From NCBI RefSeq assembly GCF_001458255.1, contig NZ_CYSB01000040.1:248001-312000 (forward strand): 64,000 nt of DNA, written 5' to 3'. This stretch comes from Thalassovita autumnalis (lineage in GTDB: Bacteria; Pseudomonadota; Alphaproteobacteria; Rhodobacterales; Rhodobacteraceae). Below, one piece after another: positions 26,782 through 34,594 of the stretch. Within the stretch, counting starts at the first letter, position 1, and each line of letters starts with the position of its first letter. The notes under the pieces are model-generated. The model made no database searches. It had not been told where the DNA came from and saw only the letters and a program-made list of their open reading frames with translations. A program made the position numbers and the translations under genes.

Positions 26782-27819
26782 TCAGCCTTTGGGGCCGACC
26801 CGCATTGCCTCAATCAGCTTGGTCATGTCGCTGGGCAGAGGGGCCTCAAACCGCATCTCGTCGCCGGTAACCGGATGGACAAACCCCAGAACCGCCGCAT
26901 GCAGGGCCTGACGCGGGAAGTCCTTGGCGGCATTCACACCGCGGATACCCAATGTCTTCTCCGACAGTTTGCGCCGCCCGCCATAGGTTTGATCGCCAAT
27001 CAGCGAATGACCGGCATGGGCCATATGAACGCGGATCTGATGGGTCCGGCCGGTTTCCAGCCAGCATTCCACCAGCGCGGCCACTTCAGGGCTACCAAAG
27101 GCCTCAACAATACGCACGCGGGTCACGGCGTGGCGCCCGCCCTCAAACAGCACCGCCTGACGCTGGCGATCGGTTTTGTGTCGTGCCAGCTGGGTGGTGA
27201 TCTTCATGATATTGCCGGTTTCAAAGTTCACCCCTTTGACCCCGCGCACACGTGGATCATTGGCATCCGGCACGCCGTAACACACCGCCTGATAATAGCG
27301 TTCCACCGTGTGTTTTTCGAATTGCGCGGCTAGACCGTGGTGCGCCTTGTCGGATTTCGCAACGACCAGCAAGCCGCTGGTGTCCTTATCAATCCGGTGC
27401 ACGATCCCCGGACGTTTTGATCCGCCCACCCCCGACAGCGTATCACCGCAATGATGCAGCAGCGCGTTCACCAAGGTGCCCGATGGTGTGCCGGGCGCCG
27501 GATGCACCACCATGCCCACCGGTTTGTTGATGACGATCAGGTCGTCATCTTCATAGATCACATCCAGCGCAATCTCTTCCGGGCCGATGTGGCTTTCCTC
27601 CGCCTGCGGGACGGTGATCTCAATCACGTCGCCTTCGGCCACACGCCCCTTGGGATCAGTCAGGGCTTCGCCGCCGCGTGAGACCATGCCATCCGCCATC
27701 AGTTTCGCCAACCGCGTGCGGGACAGCGCAGCTTCGGCTGGCACATCGCGCGAAAGCGCCTTATCAAGGCGTTTGGGCGGATCCGCCTGAATGGTGACGG
27801 AAAGCTGCGTGAGCGACAT
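26782..27819 (-). CDS. rluD: 23S rRNA pseudouridine synthase, RluD type
   Basis: This 345-residue RluA-family enzyme has an N-terminal S4 domain (RLDKALSRDVP, LSRTRLAKLMADGMV) and a catalytic domain with the HRIDKDTSGLLVVAK motif, whose Asp is the nucleophile, plus LETGRTHQIRVHMAHAGHSLIGDQTYGG. It modifies uridines in helix 69 of 23S rRNA in the RluD subgroup. ATG 27819 overlaps the start codon of the divergent DUF6476-like gene (CATG at 27817-27820), so each promoter must lie inside the other gene's coding region. Confidence 0.93.
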   Translation of the reverse strand: MSLTQLSVTIQADPPKRLDKALSRDVPAEAALSRTRLAKLMADGMVSRGGEALTDPKGRVAEGDVIEITVPQAEESHIGPEEIALDVIYEDDDLIVINKPVGMVVHPAPGTPSGTLVNALLHHCGDTLSGVGGSKRPGIVHRIDKDTSGLLVVAKSDKAHHGLAAQFEKHTVERYYQAVCYGVPDANDPRVRGVKGVNFETGNIMKITTQLARHKTDRQRQAVLFEGGRHAVTRVRIVEAFGSPEVAALVECWLETGRTHQIRVHMAHAGHSLIGDQTYGGRRKLSEKTLGIRGVNAAKDFPRQALHAAVLGFVHPVTGDEMRFEAPLPSDMTKLIEAMRVGPKG

Positions 27820-28153
27820 GGATAACTCCCAAGAGCCAGAGACCGAAGAGACACCCGCAGCCGAGCTGCCGGCGGAGCTGAAATTCCTGCGCCTGTTGGT
27901 GACAGGGCTGACAGGGACGATGATTGTCGGGCTTTTAGTGCTGATCGCGGTGATTGTCATCCGCTTCAACGACAAATCGCTGGAATTCCCTGAAACGCTG
28001 GTTCTGCCCGATGGTGTGACGGCTGAGGCCTACACCCAGACCAAACGCTGGCAGGCGGTGGTGACCGAAGATGACCAGGTGCTGATCTACAGCCGCGCCA
28101 CGGGTGAGCTGTCACAGGTGATTGAGCTGCATCAGGGCGAGACTGCGAAGTAA
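27818..28153 (+). CDS. DUF6476-like single-pass membrane protein
   Basis: The 111-residue protein has an acidic N-terminus, one strong membrane helix (LLVTGLTGTMIVGLLVLIAV) and a C-terminal domain with LPDGVTAEAYTQTKRWQAVV and VLIYSRATGELSQVIEL. It resembles small Rhodobacteraceae membrane proteins placed beside rluD. The function is unknown. An earlier ATG at 27791 would extend into rluD; I prefer 27818. The start codons of the two divergent genes overlap by two bases. Confidence 0.75.
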   Translation: MDNSQEPETEETPAAELPAELKFLRLLVTGLTGTMIVGLLVLIAVIVIRFNDKSLEFPETLVLPDGVTAEAYTQTKRWQAVVTEDDQVLIYSRATGELSQVIELHQGETAK

Positions 28154-28180
28154 GACACTCTAGCGCGGGCGTCAGCCCGT

Positions 28181-28308
28181 GCCGCGCCTGACCTTCCCCC
28201 CGGGAAGGCGCATTTGCGATGTCTTTTACTATACAGCAAGGCGTCCCTTGTGGAGAACCAATCCGAGCCACCCCTGTTTTCAAGCGCCTCCCCAAGGTCA
28301 GGCACGGC
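28181..28308. repeat. Inverted 15-bp repeats flanking ~98 nt (MITE-like)
   Basis: GCCGCGCCTGACCTT (28181-28195) and AAGGTCAGGCACGGC (28294-28308) are inverted copies with one mismatch. Just inside the left arm is a perfect hairpin CCTTCCC/GGGAAGG (28192-28208). There is no ORF. Possibly a miniature element remnant or a long-range RNA stem. Confidence 0.35.
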
Positions 28309-28325
28309 CCAAACTGGAAGCAAAA

Positions 28326-28356
28326 AACGCCCGCCGATTGGCAGGCGTTCGTTTTT
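28326..28356. terminator. Bidirectional terminator
   Basis: AACGCCCGCC (28326-28335) pairs with GGCAGGCGTT (28340-28349), one mismatch. GTTTTT follows on plus and AAAAAA precedes, so it can also serve the minus-strand gene ending at 28373. Confidence 0.7.
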
Positions 28357-28372
28357 GTAGCTCAGTAAATCC

Positions 28373-29974
28373 TCAGGGTATGTAATCCACCGGCGCGAAG
28401 CTTTCGGCGCGGGCGCGTTCCCAGCGTTTCATGTAGCCGCCCCCCACATCTTCGTTCCGCAGCAGGAAGCCCTCGGGCAGATAGGGATAGACCTCATCCC
28501 CGGTTTTCATGTCCGCGTCTTTTTCTCGGATCAGCAGGTGGTGCGGCAGGAACTGACTTGGATGATCCAACCCGGCAGCGCCGGTCATTTCAGCCAGCGC
28601 ATGCATGGTGTTGTTGTGGAAGCGGTAGACCCGTTCGGACTTGATCGGCACATTGAGGGCGCGCTGGCGCAGCGGATCCTGCGTGGCGACCCCCACAGGG
28701 CAATGGTTGGTGTGGCAGGCCTGCGCCTGAATGCACCCGATGGAAAACATATAGCCCCGCGCCGAGTTCGCCCAATCCGCCCCGAGCGCGATGATACGCG
28801 CCAGATCAAAGGCCGAGGTGATCTTGCCCGAAGCGCCGATTTTCAGACGGTGCCGCAGGTTCACCCCACGCATTGTGTTGTGAACGAAGGTCAGACCTTC
28901 GGTCAGGGGCATGCCCAGATGGTCGGCAAATTCCACCGGCGCCGCACCGGTGCCGCCCTCTTTGCCGTCCACAACAATAAAGTCAGGCACGATATCCGTT
29001 TCCAGCATCGCCTTAACCAGACACATGAACTCCCGCCGGTGACCGATACACATTTTCAGCCCCACCGGCTTGCCGCCTGACAGTTCCTTCAGTCGGGCAA
29101 TGAACTGGCACAGCTCAATCGGTGTCTCAAACTCCGGATGGCGCGCGGGCGATACACAGTCCTGCCCCATCGGCACATCCCGCGCTTCGGCAATCTCAGG
29201 GGTGATCTTGGCCGCAGGCAGAACCCCGCCGTGGCCCGGCTTGGCACCCTGGCTCAGCTTCACCTCAATCATCTTCACCTGCGGGTTTGACGTCACCTTG
29301 GTGAATTTTTCAGGATCAAACCGGCCCTCAGGGGTACGACAGCCAAAATAGCCCGAACCGATCTGGTAGATCAGATCGCCCCCACCTTCTTTGTGGTAGC
29401 GGCTGATACCGCCCTCACCGGTGGTATGGGCAAAGCCACCCTTTTTGGCCCCGGTGTTCAGCGCCAGAATCGCATTGGCCGACAGCGCCCCGTAACTCAT
29501 GCCGGAGATATTGTAGATCGAGGCCTCATAGGGCTGTTTACATTCAGGACCGCCAACGGTGATGCGGAAATCGTGATCTTCGATATCCTTGGGTGCCACC
29601 GAATGGGTGATCCACTGATAGCCCGAGTCGTATACGCGCTGCCGGGTGCCAAAGGGCCGCTTGTCCTCCACCCCTTTGGCGCGCTGATAAATCAGCGACC
29701 GGGCATCGCGGGAAAACGGTTCCTCATCCTGATCGCTTTCGATCAGATATTGACGGATTTCCGGGCGGATCCCTTCAAACAGGAACCGCATATGGCCGAT
29801 CACCGGATAGTTCCGCAGGATCGCATGGCGCGGTTGCACCAAATCGCGGATGCCTAAGATCGTGAAGGCCGAGAAGATAAGAAAAGGGATTAAAAACCAT
29901 GAGTTAAAAGCAGCTGCCAGCAATGACAGCGCGGTCAATGCCGTAACGATCAAGAAGATCAGGTAGCGTCCCAT
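28373..29974 (-). CDS. FMN-binding glutamate synthase-like protein
   Basis: The 533-residue protein has two N-terminal hydrophobic segments (residues ~4-45) and a GltS-type TIM-barrel: NISGMSYGALSANAILALN, KPGHGGVLPAAKIT, FIVVDGKEGGTGAAPVEF, and the iron-sulfur motif CIQAQACHTNHCPVG. It lacks the amidotransferase and GXGXG domains of full glutamate synthase, like the stand-alone membrane-anchored family. It binds FMN and a [3Fe-4S] cluster by homology. Its true substrate is not established. A structured region lies 5' of it (30108-30183). Confidence 0.88.
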   Translation of the reverse strand: MGRYLIFLIVTALTALSLLAAAFNSWFLIPFLIFSAFTILGIRDLVQPRHAILRNYPVIGHMRFLFEGIRPEIRQYLIESDQDEEPFSRDARSLIYQRAKGVEDKRPFGTRQRVYDSGYQWITHSVAPKDIEDHDFRITVGGPECKQPYEASIYNISGMSYGALSANAILALNTGAKKGGFAHTTGEGGISRYHKEGGGDLIYQIGSGYFGCRTPEGRFDPEKFTKVTSNPQVKMIEVKLSQGAKPGHGGVLPAAKITPEIAEARDVPMGQDCVSPARHPEFETPIELCQFIARLKELSGGKPVGLKMCIGHRREFMCLVKAMLETDIVPDFIVVDGKEGGTGAAPVEFADHLGMPLTEGLTFVHNTMRGVNLRHRLKIGASGKITSAFDLARIIALGADWANSARGYMFSIGCIQAQACHTNHCPVGVATQDPLRQRALNVPIKSERVYRFHNNTMHALAEMTGAAGLDHPSQFLPHHLLIREKDADMKTGDEVYPYLPEGFLLRNEDVGGGYMKRWERARAESFAPVDYIP

Positions 29975-30107
29975 CGCAGATGTCCTTTGTTAGACGGGTC
30001 CGAAGTTCGGACAGCGCATTGCGACAGGTCTGCAAAATGCGGGCCATCCCAAAGGGTTGACCCGTTGCCTGGCCCTGGGGCTGGCAGGTCGTGCGGATGA
30101 TGCATCG

Positions 30108-30183
30108 CCTGGTCCCTCCCCCAATGACGCTCTCCGTTCGGGTCAGGTTATCCCGTCAGGACCTAGGCCGAAAGTCCTGTTTT
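30108..30183. ncRNA. Candidate structured RNA between the GltS-like gene and the iron permease gene
   Basis: Nested helices: P1 CCTGGTCC (30108-30115) with GGACCTAGG (30159-30167, one bulge), and P2 TGACG (30125-30129) with CGTCA (30154-30158). Inside is CCG-TT-CGG (30134-30141) or GGG/CCC. An alternative hairpin CAGGAC (30157-30162) with GTCCTG (30174-30179), followed by TTTT, competes with P1 and P2 on plus. Either strand could carry it: on minus it precedes the GltS-like gene; on plus no gene follows directly. I cannot assign a known class. Confidence 0.3.
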
Positions 30184-30234
30184 GCCCAAAATTTGGGCAC
30201 AGTTTCGTGAGCTTTTTGCAGCCGCTGCGTGGGG

Positions 30235-31893
30235 TTAACGGTTGGCGCGTGCCAACAATACCACCGCAGAGAGGCCTACCAGAACCACAAGGATCGCAGC
30301 AGGCGAAGCGTCGCCCAGATTTTCCAAAGACGCCTGTTCGTGCACACGTGTGGCCAGGGTGTCAAAGTTGAACGGGCGCAACAGCAGCGTGGCCGGCAGT
30401 TCTTTCACCGCGTCCACAAACACCAGCAGCAAGGCAGACCCGACGGAGCCACGGATCAGCGGCGCATAAATCTGCCGCAACACCTGCCCCTTGCTGCGCC
30501 CCAGCGACCGCGCCGCCATCGGCAGGCTGGGCGAAACCCGCCCCATCGCCGCATCCGCCGCCCCTTGCGCAATGGCAAAGAACCGCACCCCATAGGCAAA
30601 GATCAGTGCCACCGATGATCCGGTGAGGATCAGGCCAATATCGACACCTGTCGCACCCTCGATCAAATCGGCCAGCCAATTGTCAAACAGCGCCAGCGGG
30701 ATCAGGATACCAACCCCCAGAACAGCGCCGGGGGCCGCGTAGCCAATTGTGGTGATCGGCAGCAGCAGGCGCGGCAGCTGCCGCCCGGACAGGCGCACGC
30801 CGTAAACCATGAAGACCGCCGCCAGAACCGTCAGCACCGCCGCGATGCCGCCAACGTAAACGGTGTTCCCCAAGGCAGTGTACAGCGCCGGATCCTGCCA
30901 CACCTCAGCGTTTTTCAGCGCGTGGTGCAGGATCACCCCAACCGGCAGCACAAATCCAATCGCAAAGGGAATGGCACAGGCCACCATGGCCGCCACTGCC
31001 GGCAGGCCCGACAGTTTGACCGGCTCCACCGCACGGTGGCGGCCTGTCATGGCAAAAAAGCGCGTCTTGCGACGGCTGACCTTTTCCATGGTCACCAGAA
31101 AGATCACCAAGACCAAAACCACCGAAGCCAGCTGCGCCGCGCCGCCTGCATTATTGCTCTCGAGCCAAACGGTGAAGATCCCGGTGGTCAGCGTCTGCAC
31201 CGCGAAATAATCCACGGTGCCAAAGTCATTCACCGTTTCCATCATCGCAATCGCCATACCCGCCGCGATGGCAGGCCGCGCCAGCGGCAGTCCAACTCGC
31301 AAGAACCGGCCCAAGGCGCCAGACCCCAGGGACCGCGCCACCTCTTCCGTCGCGGCGGATTGTTCGCGAAACGCTTGTCGCGCCAGCAGATAGACATAAG
31401 GGTAGAGCGCCGCCGACAGCACAATCACCGCCGCACCAAAGCTGCGGATTTCCGGGAACCAGTAATCGCGCGATGTTTTCCACCCCATTATGCTGCGCAG
31501 CCAGGTTTGAACCGGCCCGGCGTATTCCAGCAGATCAACCAGCGCATAGGCACCCACATAGGCCGGGATCGCCAGCGGCAGCAGCAACAACCACTCCAGC
31601 CAACGCGACATTGGAAAGCGGTAACGCGCGATCAGCCAGGCCGCACAGGTCCCAACTGTTCCAGCGAGAATCCCCACCGACAACATCAGTAAAACGGTGG
31701 TGCGCATGTAGCGCGGCAAGGTGGTGGACAGCAGGTGCGGCCAGATATTGTCTGTCGGATTAAAGGCAATCCAGATTACGGCCACGATCGGCATCAGCAC
31801 CAGCGCGGCAATCAAGGCTGCGCCGATGGACCAGGGGCTCCACCGCGTCAGGATGGATTTGCGAACTGTAGCGGGGGCCGATGTATCACTCAT
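30235..31893 (-). CDS. Ferric-iron-type ABC transporter permease (FbpB-like, fused two-domain)
   Basis: This 552-residue inner-membrane permease has two binding-protein-dependent transport domains and about twelve membrane helices. The EAA-loop regions are visible as EEVARSLGSGALGRFLRVGLPLARPAIAAG and, in the second half, MAARSLGRSKGQVLRQIYAPLIRGS. The layout fits FbpB/AfuB permeases for Fe3+ import. No ATPase or periplasmic binding protein is next to it in this window, so the partners are elsewhere or it has been separated from them. Confidence 0.86.
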   Translation of the reverse strand: MSDTSAPATVRKSILTRWSPWSIGAALIAALVLMPIVAVIWIAFNPTDNIWPHLLSTTLPRYMRTTVLLMLSVGILAGTVGTCAAWLIARYRFPMSRWLEWLLLLPLAIPAYVGAYALVDLLEYAGPVQTWLRSIMGWKTSRDYWFPEIRSFGAAVIVLSAALYPYVYLLARQAFREQSAATEEVARSLGSGALGRFLRVGLPLARPAIAAGMAIAMMETVNDFGTVDYFAVQTLTTGIFTVWLESNNAGGAAQLASVVLVLVIFLVTMEKVSRRKTRFFAMTGRHRAVEPVKLSGLPAVAAMVACAIPFAIGFVLPVGVILHHALKNAEVWQDPALYTALGNTVYVGGIAAVLTVLAAVFMVYGVRLSGRQLPRLLLPITTIGYAAPGAVLGVGILIPLALFDNWLADLIEGATGVDIGLILTGSSVALIFAYGVRFFAIAQGAADAAMGRVSPSLPMAARSLGRSKGQVLRQIYAPLIRGSVGSALLLVFVDAVKELPATLLLRPFNFDTLATRVHEQASLENLGDASPAAILVVLVGLSAVVLLARANR

Positions 31894-31989
31894 AGCTGCT
31901 CCATGCCTGAAAGCGGTTTAACTGTCCAGAAAAGACCTTATAGTGCTGAAAACAAGCCATTCCATCCTTGCCGCTATTCTGGAAATTCG

Positions 31990-32868
31990 ATGCAAGTTGT
32001 CCTGCACGCCGGTGCGCATAACACTGATGATGATCGCCTGGTCCGCTGCCTGCTGAAAAACCGTGACAGTTTCTTCAAACGAGGCATCGCCGTGCCACGG
32101 CCTACAGCCTACCGGCGTTTAATCCGCGATGTGTTGCAAGCAATGGAAAAGGGTCCGCTGGCGCCTGACGCCCGCGAAACCCTGCTGGAAGAAATCCTGG
32201 ATGGCGCGGATCATCCCGAACGTATCCTGTTTTCCAACGAACACTTCTTCTCGGTCCCCAAGGTGGCGATCAACAAGGGTGTCATCTACCCCGGCGCCGA
32301 ACGCAAATTGACGCGCTTTTGTGAGATTTTTGAGCGTGATGAGGTGGAGTTATTTCTGGCCATCCGCAATCCGGCGACCTTCTTTCCCGCGGTTTATGCG
32401 CAATCACCCACTGACGACTTTCTGGATTTCATGGGCGGCGCGGATCCGCGTGATGTCCGTTGGAGTGAGCTGATCACCCGCCTGCGCGAAGCGGTGCCGC
32501 AGGCGCAGATCCACGTCTGGTGCAATGAGGACAGCCCGCTGTTGTGGGCGCAGCTGGTGCGGGAAATGGCCGCGCTGGAACATAATGAGAAGATCATCGG
32601 CGGCTTCGATCTCTTGTCTGAGATCATGAACAAAGAAGGCATGAAGCGCTTCCGCGGGTACCTCAAAGAGCATCCCAATATGAATGAGATGCAAAAACGC
32701 CGCGTGATCGCCGCCTTCCTGGATAAATTCGCATTAGAGGATGAGCTGGAAGAAGAAGTCGACCTGCCCGGTTGGACCGAAGACATGGTTGATAGCCTCA
32801 CTGAGCTTTACGACGAAGACGTCTTCCAAATCTCCCGCCTCCCCGGCGTTACTATGATTGAGCCCTAG
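31990..32868 (+). CDS. Sulfotransferase-like protein with degenerate P-loop
   Basis: The 292-residue protein opens MQVVLHAGAHNTDDDRLVRCLL, resembling the LHIGxxKTGTT phosphosulfate loop of PAPS-dependent sulfotransferases but with TDDD instead of TGTT. FLAIRNPATFFPAVY resembles the second (3'-phosphate) motif R-x-P-x2-x2-S. The C-terminal half is helical and acidic (EDELEEEVDLPGWTEDMVDS). Whether it still binds PAPS is doubtful. It is divergent from the permease gene across 96 nt. The upstream in-frame extension is not supported by a ribosome site. Confidence 0.55.
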   Translation: MQVVLHAGAHNTDDDRLVRCLLKNRDSFFKRGIAVPRPTAYRRLIRDVLQAMEKGPLAPDARETLLEEILDGADHPERILFSNEHFFSVPKVAINKGVIYPGAERKLTRFCEIFERDEVELFLAIRNPATFFPAVYAQSPTDDFLDFMGGADPRDVRWSELITRLREAVPQAQIHVWCNEDSPLLWAQLVREMAALEHNEKIIGGFDLLSEIMNKEGMKRFRGYLKEHPNMNEMQKRRVIAAFLDKFALEDELEEEVDLPGWTEDMVDSLTELYDEDVFQISRLPGVTMIEP

Positions 32869-32974
32869 CGCTTCGTCCGGACCAGCCTCCAATCGTCAAT
32901 TAGAATTTGAAAAACTGCTCTATCGCGCAGTCCCGGAACCGCGTTCCGTGCTTAGCTTTTGCTTACAATTTTTA

Positions 32975-32990
32975 TAGACCAAATGGTCCA
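32975..32990. promoter_or_regulatory. Palindromic operator candidate, site 1
   Basis: TAGACCAAATGGTCCA has a perfect GACC-N4-GGTC core, like TetR-family (NemR-type) boxes. It lies in the AT-rich 5' region of the gene at 33111. Confidence 0.4.
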
Positions 32991-33031
32991 AAAAATTCTT
33001 CTTTACCGTTGACCGCTCCGCATCCATCCCT

Positions 33032-33053
33032 ATTTAGTCCATACGGACGAAAT
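33032..33053. promoter_or_regulatory. Palindromic operator candidate, site 2
   Basis: ATTT-A-GTCC-ATAC-GGAC-G-AAAT is an almost perfect 22-bp palindrome with the same GTCC-N4-GGAC spacing as site 1, 58 nt before the ATG at 33111. Confidence 0.4.
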
Positions 33054-33110
33054 AAAATCACCCTCGGACTAGGTTGATGCACCGGGGCTATTTGACTGGA
33101 GACTTTGAAG

Positions 33111-33791
33111 ATGAGCACAAAATACGGCGGCGTTGACCGCAGCCATGACCGTTCTTTGGGTCCAAAACTGACCTTTGCCCTGCTGCACGGCACGATCGTG
33201 GCGATCTGTTTCTGGTTGGCTTTTGGGGGTTTGGACTGGGCCGATCCGACCCGCGCCAAAATTCTGGCGCTGGCAGCGGCGCTCTATTTCCTTCGCCACA
33301 TGATCACCCTGTTTGTCCTGCTCCAGCGCCGCGTAGAGCTGTCCGAAGGATTGGGCCTGACCCTCTTCATCGCAGTGTTTGAACTTGGCTTTCTGCTGCT
33401 CGGCGCAGGTGCTTTGTCGGGGGAGGCCACACCGCTCAGCCTGTGGGACGGGTTGGGACTGGCACTGTTACTGCTGGGCTCATACCTGAACACCGGCTCG
33501 GAACTGCAGCGGCGCGCGTGGAAGAAACGCCCCTCGTCCAAAGGCAAGTGCTACACTGGCGGCCTGTTCGCCTATTCCATGCATATCAACTACTTAGGTG
33601 ACAGCATTCTGTTCACCGGCTGGGCCTTGCTGACCGCGTCACTCTGGGCGTTTTCGATCCCGGCGCTGATGACCTTCATGTTCATCTTTTACCACATCCC
33701 ACCACTCGACGCTTATCTGGCAGACCGTTACGGCGATCCGTTCAAGGCTTATGCGGCCAAAACGGCCAAGTTCCTGCCTTTTGTGTATTAA
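33111..33791 (+). CDS. DUF1295/isoprenylcysteine methyltransferase-like membrane protein
   Basis: The 226-residue integral membrane protein has about six hydrophobic helices. The C-terminal region (GGLFAYSMHINYLGDSILFTGWALL ... YLADRYGDPFKAYAAKTAKFLPFVY) matches the steroid 5-alpha-reductase/ICMT-like superfamily, where the YGDPFxxY and NY-GD motifs bind NADPH or S-adenosylmethionine. The substrate is unknown. ATG 33111 sits 9 nt after CTGGAG. Two palindromes upstream point to control by a TetR-type repressor that is not encoded next door. Confidence 0.75.
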   Translation: MSTKYGGVDRSHDRSLGPKLTFALLHGTIVAICFWLAFGGLDWADPTRAKILALAAALYFLRHMITLFVLLQRRVELSEGLGLTLFIAVFELGFLLLGAGALSGEATPLSLWDGLGLALLLLGSYLNTGSELQRRAWKKRPSSKGKCYTGGLFAYSMHINYLGDSILFTGWALLTASLWAFSIPALMTFMFIFYHIPPLDAYLADRYGDPFKAYAAKTAKFLPFVY

Positions 33792-33834
33792 GCCCTGCAG
33801 CAGGGGGGAAGAAATTGCCGCCCCGCAAGACAAC

Positions 33835-33864
33835 AAAAAACCCGGCCCTACCAGGCCGGGTTTT
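33835..33864. terminator. Bidirectional terminator
   Basis: AAAAAACCCGGCC - loop - GGCCGGGTTTT, between the plus-strand membrane-protein gene and the minus-strand GapR-like gene. Confidence 0.85.
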
Positions 33865-33887
33865 CTAATGAACCAAAGTGGCGGACC

Positions 33888-34175
33888 TTAGGACATGCCC
33901 AGCGCTTCTTTGTACATTTCCATCACCGCCTCTTCCTCGGCGATGTCGTCTTTGTCACGCTTGCGCAGCGCGATCAGCTTGCGCATGACCTTGGTGTCAT
34001 AACCGCGGCCTTTGGCTTCGGCCATCACCTCTTTCTGGTGGTCGGCGATGTCTTTCTTTTCCATTTCCAGACGCTCAAACCGTTCGATGAACTGGCGCAG
34101 TTCATCCGCGGTGACGCGGTAGCTGGAATCTTTGTCCTGTTTGTAATCTTCGTCTTCCATGGCGCTCATCTCCAT
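33888..34175 (-). CDS. DUF2312 / GapR-family nucleoid-associated protein
   Basis: The 95-residue helical protein has the DUF2312 signature: ADELRQFIERFERLEMEKKDIADHQKEVMAEAKGRGYDTKVMRKLIALRKRDK. Caulobacter GapR, of this family, binds overtwisted AT-rich DNA ahead of replication and transcription forks and helps topoisomerases. Length and the coiled-coil dimer region fit. Internal ATGs two and five codons downstream are alternative starts; AGGGG precedes 34175. Confidence 0.88.
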   Translation of the reverse strand: MEMSAMEDEDYKQDKDSSYRVTADELRQFIERFERLEMEKKDIADHQKEVMAEAKGRGYDTKVMRKLIALRKRDKDDIAEEEAVMEMYKEALGMS

Positions 34176-34335
34176 TGAGTTTCCCCTTCCCTATCGCCCC
34201 TGTCCGCGCCCCGCAAGCCCTTCGCAAAGCGACGTCGGAGCGCTTGCGAATTTGCGCCACATTGCAACGGCGCGGCGGATCGGTTAGGCCTCGGCCTCAG
34301 AGATCGTGAAAGAGCCAGAGAGTAGGACCAAAACG

Positions 34336-34551
34336 ATGGAATGGTTGATTTGGATTGGGGCCGCAATGTCGGTGGCGGGTCTGTTTGGTCTGTTCTACTG
34401 TATCTTTAAAGTGGCCGGCGCCAAAAAGGCGGGCCTGAGCGATGAAGAAATGCGCGAAGCCGTCAAAAAAGTGGTGCCGCTGAACATGGGCGCGCTGTTC
34501 CTGTCGGTCTTTGGCCTGATGATGGTTGTGATGGGCATTTTCCTCGGCTGA
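34336..34551 (+). CDS. Small two-helix membrane protein
   Basis: The 71-residue protein has two hydrophobic helices (WLIWIGAAMSVAGLFGLFYC and MGALFLSVFGLMMVVMGIFL) around a charged loop (AKKAGLSDEEMREAVKKV). I do not recognise a named family. ATG 34336 is preferred to an in-frame GTG at 34306. It is divergent from the GapR-like gene and convergent with the FadJ-like gene. Confidence 0.65.
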   Translation: MEWLIWIGAAMSVAGLFGLFYCIFKVAGAKKAGLSDEEMREAVKKVVPLNMGALFLSVFGLMMVVMGIFLG

Positions 34552-34594
34552 TCAGACCGCGGATTGGGGTTGGCCAGCCCGCCACAAGGCGCGG

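Noticed and set aside
30105-30183. TPP (thi-box) riboswitch on the minus strand
   Set aside because: AACCTGA and GGGA are present, but CTGAGA and the paired TAAT loop are missing, and the helices formed differ from the TPP fold.
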